Positions 1 to 6,053 of a stretch of DNA of 6,505 nucleotides are shown here, in pieces (within the stretch, counting starts at the first letter, position 1; every line of letters starts with the position of its first letter). The notes under the pieces were generated by a model that had not been told where the DNA came from, searched no databases, and saw only the letters and a program-made list of their open reading frames with translations. The position numbers were made by a program, and so were the translations under genes. The stretch spans positions 1 through 6,505 of the forward strand of contig JAISJX010000132.1 of NCBI GenBank assembly GCA_031261145.1, written 5' to 3'. Source of the stretch: Tannerella sp. (GTDB taxonomy: Bacteria > Bacteroidota > Bacteroidia > Bacteroidales > Tannerellaceae).

Positions 1-2511
1 AAAGCCAATCCGTATGAACAACTCGAAAATACATGGTATGCCTTGTATTATGACGGCTTGTTATACGACGGATTATCGACTCAAGCTGCCGGAGACTATG
101 CCTCCAACAATGCTTTGACCCGGCAGGTAAAAGCGACGACCAACTCAAGAGGGGAGAAAATCTATGTGACTCCGTTCAAATATATTGATGAAAACTATAT
201 ATTACACGACGGAAACGGTAACCCCTATATGAATCCCAAGTTGGAATACGTGTGGGACAAAAAAGACTGGGATGGTTATGCAGCCGTCTTTTCCCGCAAA
301 TTGCGTCAGGAATACAATGCCGACCTGAGCGGACAAACCGACAACGGTAAGACGAGCTACTATTTCTCAGGAGGCTATCTGGACGACCTGGGATATGGCA
401 ACCGTCAATACTACAAACGGTATTCTTTCCGCACGAATCTTGACACCGAAATCAACAGTTGGTGGAAAGCCGGGGGAAGTTTGGCCTATTCGCATCACCG
501 CCAGAACCTCTCCGGAGGTAGCAGCCGCGCCTTGAACTTTATGACCACGCTGGCCTCTCCATGGTTGCGAAACGAAGACAATACCGGATGGGTAGTCTCG
601 GAAAAGTCAGGAAAGCGTATGTATGACTACGGTAAATATACCAATAACTTCTTCGGAATCCAGATATTAAACAATTCGGGCGACTATTGGGATAACGACA
701 ACGACGACAGTTTCAACAACAACATGGGACATATCATGGCCTCCCAGTTCTATACGGAGTTCAAATTGCCGTTAAACCTGAAATTCCGTACGGCTTTGAG
801 TATTGACGATTACTGGTCAAGAAGTATGAACTATGATTCAGCCGTACACGGTAGCGGACAAACAGCGCCTTATGGCGTCTCCATTCTGGCTGACGGCGGA
901 TATGCCAGCCGTTATGACTATAATCAGCGTTCGACCACTTGGAATAACGTATTGTCCGGCGATTGGAAAATCGGAGCCGATCATACCGTCACCGCTATGG
1001 CCGGGCAGGAATGGTACGCTTGGGATTCTCATTATGAACAGGGATGGGGTTCCGGTATCATGGAATTAGGCAAGTACGAACTGTCGAACACGACGAAAGA
1101 TTTTGGCGTATGGGGCGGTCGCGATAAATATGGCTTGCTGTCTTTCTTCGGGAAAGCGGATTACAATTTCCGCGATAAGTATTATATTTCCGGTTCTGTC
1201 CGCGAAGACGGTTCTTCCCGTTTCCATGCCGACAATCGTTGGGGAGCTTTCTGGTCAACAGGCGCTTCGTGGAGAATTTCCAAAGAAACATTCCTGGAAG
1301 ACACAAAATGGATCGACAATTTATCTCTTCGCGCCAGTTACGGTACAACCGGTAACGATAAACTAATCAAGCGTGAAGGGAGTGGAAGAGCCGGTGATGA
1401 AGTGTTGTATGGCTATCAGGGAACTTATACGGCCGACGACCTCTACCTGAAACCCGGACTCAAACCGAATACCTATGCTACCCCCGATTTGAAATGGGAA
1501 AGCAACCAACAATGGAATGTGGGTTTAGACTTTACGATATTCAGCCGTTTGAGCGGTACGATTGAGTATTACTCACGTACGTCGCATGATTTGTTGTATT
1601 ACAAAGACCTCCCCATTTCGGCGCAGGTAGGCGAAGCCACCGGTTACAATATGAATATCGGCGACTTGCGGAATAGCGGCATTGAACTGACGCTGAATGC
1701 CAACATCTTTAAATCCAAAGATTTCAGATGGGACATCGACGCCAATCTGAGTACGCTCAAGAACGAGGTTACCTACTTGCCCACCGGCGCTTACGTCTAT
1801 AGCGGTACGGCTTGTACCTATAAGATGGAGGAAGGTAAATCAATTTATGAATTTATTGCCCCGCGATACGATGGCGTGAATCCCGAAACAGGCGTTCCGG
1901 GTTGGTTGAAGAAAGATGCTAACGGCGGATGGGTACGTACGGAAGACAGGGCGCAGCTCACTACCGACGATTATGTATATGTAGGTACGGCTATTCCCAA
2001 AATGTTTGGCTCCATCACAAATAACCTTCAGTACAAAAGTTTCGACCTGTCTTTTATGTTCTATTATTCCTACGGTTCCAAGATGTCCGACTATACTTAC
2101 AAAGAACGTATCACGAACCGTCCGGGCATAGGTATGGTGCAAGACTTGATCCAGGATCGTTGGAGAAAACCGGGCGATGTGAATGTAACCCTTCCCCGCT
2201 GGTCGTATGCACAATATGGCGCTACAGTCCAATATGCCGACAACTTTGTGTTCGACAACCACTATTGGCGCCTGAGGAATCTCACCATCGGATACAACCT
2301 GCCAAGAGCGCTGACCCGAAAAGCCTTTGTGGAAAACCTCCGGGTGTATGTAACCGGAAACAACCTCTTGACTTTTGGCCCGGCAGCCGACCGGTATAGC
2401 GATCCTGAGACAGGTGTGTTAGGGAACAGTTACAATGGGAATGTCGATACGGACAATGGTATCCAAGGATCCAGGAGACTGTATATGGCAGGTGTTCAAA
2501 TTACATTTTAA
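1..2511 (+). CDS. SusC/RagA-family TonB-dependent outer-membrane transporter, C-terminal part (5' end outside window)
   Basis: The frame is open from base 1 to the TAA at 2509-2511, giving 836 codons. Family members are usually about 1000-1100 residues, so some 200 or more N-terminal residues (signal peptide, carboxypeptidase-like domain, much of the plug) should lie to the left. An ATG or TTG inside the visible part should not be taken as the start. Visible SusC landmarks, numbered from the window edge, are RQEYN at 102-106 followed by a SGG-YLDD strand, REDGSSRF at 401-408, LRASYGTTGND at 443-453, and TGNNLLTF at 785-792. The protein ends in an aromatic beta-strand finishing ...GVQITF, as expected for a barrel inserted by the BAM machinery. 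In this family the barrel imports ligand using TonB-ExbBD energy, with SusD as an extracellular lid. The directly following SusD gene supports the call. The substrate cannot be told from sequence. No frameshift is seen. Confidence 0.96.
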   Translation, partial: KANPYEQLENTWYALYYDGLLYDGLSTQAAGDYASNNALTRQVKATTNSRGEKIYVTPFKYIDENYILHDGNGNPYMNPKLEYVWDKKDWDGYAAVFSRKLRQEYNADLSGQTDNGKTSYYFSGGYLDDLGYGNRQYYKRYSFRTNLDTEINSWWKAGGSLAYSHHRQNLSGGSSRALNFMTTLASPWLRNEDNTGWVVSEKSGKRMYDYGKYTNNFFGIQILNNSGDYWDNDNDDSFNNNMGHIMASQFYTEFKLPLNLKFRTALSIDDYWSRSMNYDSAVHGSGQTAPYGVSILADGGYASRYDYNQRSTTWNNVLSGDWKIGADHTVTAMAGQEWYAWDSHYEQGWGSGIMELGKYELSNTTKDFGVWGGRDKYGLLSFFGKADYNFRDKYYISGSVREDGSSRFHADNRWGAFWSTGASWRISKETFLEDTKWIDNLSLRASYGTTGNDKLIKREGSGRAGDEVLYGYQGTYTADDLYLKPGLKPNTYATPDLKWESNQQWNVGLDFTIFSRLSGTIEYYSRTSHDLLYYKDLPISAQVGEATGYNMNIGDLRNSGIELTLNANIFKSKDFRWDIDANLSTLKNEVTYLPTGAYVYSGTACTYKMEEGKSIYEFIAPRYDGVNPETGVPGWLKKDANGGWVRTEDRAQLTTDDYVYVGTAIPKMFGSITNNLQYKSFDLSFMFYYSYGSKMSDYTYKERITNRPGIGMVQDLIQDRWRKPGDVNVTLPRWSYAQYGATVQYADNFVFDNHYWRLRNLTIGYNLPRALTRKAFVENLRVYVTGNNLLTFGPAADRYSDPETGVLGNSYNGNVDTDNGIQGSRRLYMAGVQITF

Positions 2512-2522
2512 TTCAATAAAAA

Positions 2523-4112
2523 ATGATATATATGAAAAGAATATTTAGTATATTATTATCGATGGCATTAACCGGAATAACGCTTACGGGGTGTAACGAC
2601 GATTTGACGACGAACTCCTACACCGATGTTTCCGATAGCGAGGTGCTAAAAAGCGTGCCCCAGTTAAACAAGGTACTGACGTCGGCCTACCGGCAATTAT
2701 ATTTTAATAATAAGAGTGATCGTGTATTTGCCGGGCTTCCCGGTTTCCAGATGTATGTGGATTTGGGCGGATCGGATATTTTGTGCCATACCAATATGGG
2801 CGGCAGTCAGTTGACTACTTATCAATACTCCAACGCCAAGACCCAAAGCAATAGCGAGGCTGAGCGTATCTGGACGATGTGTTATAGTGTGATCAACCTG
2901 TCCAATATTATCCTGACCAACATAGATGGTGCAGCCGGTAACGAATCGGAGAAACAACAGATCAAGGGACAGGCGTTAGCTATGCGCGCCATCCAGTATT
3001 TCCACCTGATACAAAACTATCAGCAAACCTACGTTATTGCCAGGAACAAGCGGGGCGTTATCCTGCGTACTTCGTCCGACGACGAAGCGCATAAAGGGTT
3101 CGCTACGGTGGAAGAGATATATAGCCAAATCGTATCCGACCTGACTTCGGCCAAGTCGTTATTGGCCAATTATCATCCCGAAGAGCTGTGGTTTATCAAT
3201 TCCGAAATATGCTCCGGCATCTTGGCCAGGGTCTATCTGGTAATGCAAAACTGGAGCGGCGCTTATACGGAAGCCAAGACGGTCTATGACAGTCACAGCA
3301 CCCTGCTGACGCGCGATGAATATCGCTCCGGCTTCGACGAAATGATTTCCGGCGGTTATGACGAAGTGGTTTGGGCTATGAAATATACGCCGAACAACAA
3401 TCTGGGCGGTTCTACCCAGTTTAATTTCTGGTACAATCAGGACGAAAGCTACGGCGAAGGCTATGCCGACGGCCCTATCTACTCCTTCCTTGACTTCTTT
3501 GCCGATAGTAAATTTGAAGCGTTGTTCGAGAAAACGGACGACCGCTATCAGTTCTGGAAACGGGAGAAAAATGCGAACAGCGAGATCAATACAAAATGGG
3601 CTTTCGATAAGTATAAACATTACGGGTTAGACAAAGGTACGGTCATTGGCAGTGCAACATACCCGGAAGTTTGCCTGATGCGTGGTGCAGAGATGTTGCT
3701 GATCATGGCCGAATCGGCGGCAAACAGCCAGCGGGAAGCCGAGGCTTTGCAACTGCTGAACCGCCTGCAGACAGCCCGTAATGCAACGCCTACCAGGCAT
3801 GCAAGCGGCAACGATTTGCTGGAAGACATCTATGTGGAACGCCGCAAAGAGCTGATTTGCGAAGGACAATCCGGTTTCTACGATTTGGTGCGCCTGCAAA
3901 AACGCTTGGAGCGCTATGGCGAATCGGAAACCAATCCGGGTGGACATTACATTTGGGGACTTCAATACATCAATGGTTATCCCGCAGCTCCCGGCCAGCC
4001 ATGTTATCTGGAATCCAACGATTATCGTTTCTTCTGCCAGATTCCTCAAATGGAAATGCTGAACAACGATGCCGTGACCGAAGCCGATCAGAACCCTTAC
4101 GGCGGAAAATGA
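2523..4112 (+). CDS. SusD/RagB-family surface lipoprotein (ligand-binding lid of the SusC partner)
   Basis: This is a complete 529-codon gene starting 11 bases after the susC-like stop, so the two form one transcription unit. The N-terminus MKRIFSILLSMALTGITLTGC is a type II signal peptide: basic start, hydrophobic core, lipobox LTGC with the lipidated Cys at residue 24. The Asn-Asp-Asp that follows resembles the acidic export signal of Bacteroidetes surface lipoproteins. A second ATG at 2532 (residue 4) begins exactly at MKR and may be the true start; neither start has a clear Shine-Dalgarno. Family landmarks are KGQALAMRAIQYFHLIQNY at about 148-166 (TPR-like helix), LMRGAEMLLIMAESAAN at about 385-401, IYVERRKELICEGQSGFYDL at about 436-455, and the C-terminal CQIPQMEM...QNPY at about 505-526. 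Length is normal. Known family members cap the SusC barrel and bind the ligand outside the cell; the ligand here is unknown. Confidence 0.96.
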   Translation: MIYMKRIFSILLSMALTGITLTGCNDDLTTNSYTDVSDSEVLKSVPQLNKVLTSAYRQLYFNNKSDRVFAGLPGFQMYVDLGGSDILCHTNMGGSQLTTYQYSNAKTQSNSEAERIWTMCYSVINLSNIILTNIDGAAGNESEKQQIKGQALAMRAIQYFHLIQNYQQTYVIARNKRGVILRTSSDDEAHKGFATVEEIYSQIVSDLTSAKSLLANYHPEELWFINSEICSGILARVYLVMQNWSGAYTEAKTVYDSHSTLLTRDEYRSGFDEMISGGYDEVVWAMKYTPNNNLGGSTQFNFWYNQDESYGEGYADGPIYSFLDFFADSKFEALFEKTDDRYQFWKREKNANSEINTKWAFDKYKHYGLDKGTVIGSATYPEVCLMRGAEMLLIMAESAANSQREAEALQLLNRLQTARNATPTRHASGNDLLEDIYVERRKELICEGQSGFYDLVRLQKRLERYGESETNPGGHYIWGLQYINGYPAAPGQPCYLESNDYRFFCQIPQMEMLNNDAVTEADQNPYGGK

Positions 4113-4120
4113 TTCAAAAG

Positions 4121-4212
4121 ATTTCTCGCAGATTTCGCAGATTTCAAGCGCAGATTCCGCGGATTTTTAATCCATTCAATCTGCGTTTAAATTCATTCAA
4201 TCTGCGAGAAAT
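4121..4212. repeat. Nested inverted-repeat element built from CGCAGATT / AATCTGCG words
   Basis: The outer arms match exactly over 14 bases: ATTTCTCGCAGATT at 4121-4134 and its reverse complement at 4199-4212. Inside, CGCAGATT at 4149-4156 pairs with AATCTGCG at 4178-4185, and GGATT at 4161-4165 pairs with AATCC at 4169-4173 across a TTT loop. The left half also has CGCAGATTT in direct tandem (4127-4135 and 4136-4144). The right half has CATTCAATCTGCG twice, 21 bases apart (4173-4185 and 4194-4206). Several alternative stems are therefore possible. It starts nine bases after the SusD stop and could protect or end the transcript 3' end, although no T tract follows. From memory, similar CGCAGATT-type repeats occur between genes in several Bacteroidetes genomes; this was not checked. 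Confidence 0.75.
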
Positions 4213-4316
4213 AGATTCAATGATTCAATAATTCGCCGTGCGGCGCATATCGGCGTTGATTGGATTCGGATTCCATCAAATTCTATTATCAGGATTTATA
4301 ATCCGTAACGGTATTT

Positions 4317-4349
4317 AGACCTGACAGGTTTTCAAAACCTGTCAGGTCT
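4317..4349. repeat. 33-base palindrome, 16-base perfect arms around one central base
   Basis: AGACCTGACAGGTTTT at 4317-4332 and its exact reverse complement at 4334-4349 flank a single C at 4333. As RNA or extruded DNA this would form a long hairpin with a tiny loop. Only three T residues follow the arm on the + strand, so it is a poor intrinsic terminator in either direction. The sequence resembles a palindrome I recall as recurring between genes in Bacteroidetes genomes, which would make it a REP-like mobile or structural repeat. That recollection is unverified. Confidence 0.85.
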
Positions 4350-4371
4350 TTGCGCATAACGACATTATTAC

Positions 4372-4665
4372 GCCGCGACTGTCGGCACATCCCCGGCATA
4401 CTGCCATGACTATCCCGCGACTGTCGGCAGACCTCCGGCATACTGCCATGACCGTCCCGCGCCCGTCGGCAAGGCAATGTATGCCACACATGACCGTCCC
4501 GCAGCCGTCGGCAGACCAATGTGTGCCACACATGACCGTCCCGCGCGTGTCGGCAAGGCAATGTGTGCCACACATGACCATCCCGCGCCTGTCGGCAGAC
4601 CAATGTATGGCACACATGACCGTCCCGCGCGTGTCGGCTCATCCATGTGTGCCATACATGAACGT
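4372..4665. repeat. Minisatellite: seven contiguous 42-base tandem units
   Basis: The word GTCGGC recurs at 4381, 4423, 4465, 4507, 4549, 4591 and 4633, exactly 42 bases apart. Units starting at the CCCGCG word run 4372-4413, 4414-4455, 4456-4497, 4498-4539, 4540-4581, 4582-4623 and 4624-4665. Shared parts are an initial CCCGCG-like word, GTCGGC at unit positions 10-15, and a CATGACCGT-like end. The first two units carry GGCATACTGCC where the last five carry an ATGTGTGCCACAC-type block. Unit positions 16-20 read ACATC, AGACC, AAGGC, AGACC, AAGGC, AGACC, TCATC from left to right. Units are contiguous with no unique spacers, so this is not a CRISPR array. Five of six reading frames lack stops throughout, because 42 is divisible by three and the units contain few stop triplets; the remaining + frame is closed by TGA inside CATGACC. 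Function is unknown. It lies just upstream of a polysaccharide operon. Confidence 0.97.
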
Positions 4666-4837
4666 TTCTACGGCGGAAGCAGGAAGCGCGAAGCAACCCA
4701 ATGTCGTCAATTTAAGGCTAAAAGCCTTATGAGTATTAAAAATAATTTTTCGCAGTATAATATTTCGTTAAACCTCCCGTTATAAGGAATAGAATAAAGT
4801 TACATTTATCATTTAAAATTAACCGGGAAAGAGTATT
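4666..4837 (+). promoter_or_regulatory. AT-rich leader, probable promoter region of the glycosyltransferase operon
   Basis: No gene is seen in this stretch. After the tandem array the base composition shifts to strongly AT-rich from about 4730, as expected for a promoter region. TACATTTA at 4801-4808 differs in one base from the Bacteroidetes -7 element TAnnTTTG, but no convincing TTTG -33 element sits at the right distance. A TATAAT word lies at 4756-4761. Neither is strong evidence. The purine stretch GGGAAAGAG at 4825-4833 ends four bases before the ATG at 4838 and may help ribosome binding. Where transcription starts is not resolved. Confidence 0.3.
4713..4729. repeat. Short hairpin, 7-base arms with AAA loop
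   Basis: TAAGGCT at 4713-4719 and AGCCTTA at 4723-4729 are exact reverse complements around AAA. No T tract follows directly, so a terminator role on the + strand is doubtful. It lies between the tandem array and the AT-rich leader of the glycosyltransferase gene and could be a 5'-leader structure if transcription starts upstream of it. Confidence 0.45.
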
Positions 4838-6028
4838 ATGGCACGGATTCTTTTAGTAAACAAGTTTTATTATCCGAGGGGCGGTGATTGTACGGCTGTT
4901 CTGACTACCGAGCGATTGCTGAAGGCGAAGGGGCATGCCGTCGCTGTCTTCAGCATGCAGCACCCGGATAATATAGCCTCGCCTTATGACGCTTATTTCC
5001 CGGAAGAAATCTCTTTTTCTGCGCGTGGATTATATCAAAAGATGAAAGCCGCGGTACGGATTTTCCGTTCATCCGGCGTAGTCGCCAAGTTCAATCAAAT
5101 CCTGAACGATTTCAAACCTGACGTGGTGCATTTGCACAATATCCATTCCTACCTGTCGCCGGTCATTGCGCAAGTCGCCCATACGAGGGGGATACGGGTT
5201 GTTTGGACATTGCATGATTACAAATTAATCTGCCCGGCCTATAATTGTTTGCGTGCCGGAAAGCCATGCGAGTTATGCTATACGGACAAGCTGAATGTAT
5301 TGACGCATCGCTGTATGAAGAACAGCCGCGTGGCAAGTCTGCTGGCTTGGATGGAGGCGGTGTATTGGAACCGGAAAAAATTGGAACGGATCACCGACCG
5401 GTTTATCAGTCCCAGTTTCTTCTTGAAGGAAAAAATGGTTTCCGCCGGTTTTCGTTCGGAGCAAATTGATGTGTTGCATAATTTTATGCATAAAGAAAAC
5501 CCCTCTGTTGTCGCCAAAGAAGACTACTATTGTTACGTCGGGCGTCTGTCCGAAGAAAAAGGAGTGGAAACCCTGTTGGAAGCAGCCCAACACGTGCCTT
5601 TTCCGCTAAAAATCATCGGGGGCGGGCCTTTGTTGGACAGGTATAAAACACAATACCCGCAAGCAAATATTGAATTTTCAGGGCAATTACCGTTTGAACA
5701 GTTGTTGCCGATTGTACAACGCGCCCGTTTTCTGGTTCTTCCTTCCATTTGGTACGAAAACAACCCTTACAGCGTGATTGAAGCGCTTTGCATGGGGACG
5801 CCGGTTCTTGGCGCAAAGATTGGCGGAATACCGGAATTGATTGAAGAAGGCATCAATGGACTGTCGTTTGAATCCGGGAATCCGGACGATTTAAGAAATA
5901 ACATCCGGAAGATGTATGAAATCGCATTTGATTATCATGAAATAGCTCAAAAGGCGCAAAATAGTTTTTTGGCGGATACGTATTATAACCGTCTGCTGGA
6001 AATCTATAATAATAAGTATATTAGTTGA
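4838..6028 (+). CDS. GT4-family (GT-B fold) glycosyltransferase, capsule/exopolysaccharide type
   Basis: This is a complete 396-residue protein, normal for GT4 enzymes, which transfer a sugar from an activated donor with retention of configuration, usually at the cytoplasmic face of the inner membrane. The ATG at 4838 fits because MARILLVNKFYYPRGGD is the expected first beta-strand and glycine-rich loop of the acceptor domain. HLHNIHSYLSP lies at 98-108 and TLHDYKLICP at 124-133. A cysteine cluster follows: C132, C137, C144, C147 and C159. The donor domain begins near residue 231 with YCYVGRLSEEKG (R236 and K241 at the usual phosphate-contacting positions), then GGGPL at 261-265. The EX7E motif is E307-E315, followed by GTPVLGAKIGGIPELI at 320-335. 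No membrane segment or signal peptide is obvious. It is probably the first gene of an operon with the radical SAM gene 25 bases downstream. Donor and acceptor sugars cannot be predicted. Confidence 0.95.
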   Translation: MARILLVNKFYYPRGGDCTAVLTTERLLKAKGHAVAVFSMQHPDNIASPYDAYFPEEISFSARGLYQKMKAAVRIFRSSGVVAKFNQILNDFKPDVVHLHNIHSYLSPVIAQVAHTRGIRVVWTLHDYKLICPAYNCLRAGKPCELCYTDKLNVLTHRCMKNSRVASLLAWMEAVYWNRKKLERITDRFISPSFFLKEKMVSAGFRSEQIDVLHNFMHKENPSVVAKEDYYCYVGRLSEEKGVETLLEAAQHVPFPLKIIGGGPLLDRYKTQYPQANIEFSGQLPFEQLLPIVQRARFLVLPSIWYENNPYSVIEALCMGTPVLGAKIGGIPELIEEGINGLSFESGNPDDLRNNIRKMYEIAFDYHEIAQKAQNSFLADTYYNRLLEIYNNKYIS

Positions 6029-6053
6029 AAATGTTGAAACCAAATAGATAAAA

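Larger units (their letters stand above)
4113..4371. other. Gene-free, palindrome-rich interval after the SusD gene
   Basis: No plausible coding region is seen in this interval. It holds a nested inverted repeat (4121-4212), a tandem GATTCAAT pair (4214-4221 and 4222-4229), a short hairpin CGCCG-TG-CGGCG (4234-4245), a short hairpin GGATT-TAT-AATCC (4292-4304), and a 33-base palindrome (4317-4349). The GGATT/AATCC hairpin recurs with a TTT loop at 4161-4173 inside the first element. None of these is followed by a T run long enough for a classical intrinsic terminator. How transcription of the SusCD operon ends is therefore unclear. Confidence 0.7.

Noticed and set aside
1840..2262. 140-codon frame on the - strand inside the SusC-like gene
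   Set aside because: It lies wholly opposite a clearly coding, family-matching frame and has no recognisable motif or upstream signal.
3159..3620. 153-codon frame on the - strand inside the SusD gene, and similar antisense frames to 4049
   Set aside because: These are shadows of the strongly supported SusD frame, with no independent support.
4317..4349. Intrinsic (rho-independent) terminator
   Set aside because: The stem is long but only three T residues follow it on the + strand, and on the - strand the arm is followed by AAATACC. A termination role is possible but not supported.
4342..4655. Two other antisense open frames in the array (4342-4617 and 4410-4655)
   Set aside because: Same artefact as the + strand frames. 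Start codons are inside repeats, and unlike the 4289-4696 frame they show no third-position bias of substitutions.
4372..4665. CRISPR array
   Set aside because: The units are contiguous and similar along their whole 42 bases, with only a few variable positions. There are no unique spacers of regular length, and no cas gene is in the window.
4406..4785. Repeat-containing open frames on the + strand through the array (4406-4732 and 4477-4785)
   Set aside because: They exist because the period is a multiple of three and the units are stop-poor. Five of six frames are open at once, no family resemblance is seen, and the starts lie inside repeat units.
4113..4837. tRNA, rRNA or insertion sequence in the intergenic region
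   Set aside because: No cloverleaf, rRNA-like segment or transposase fragment was recognised. The inverted repeats are too close together to bound an IS.
6031..6051. Six-codon leader peptide (ATG to TAA) between the glycosyltransferase and radical SAM genes
   Set aside because: Too short to separate from chance in AT-rich DNA, with no ribosome-binding signal and no attenuator-like structure after it.
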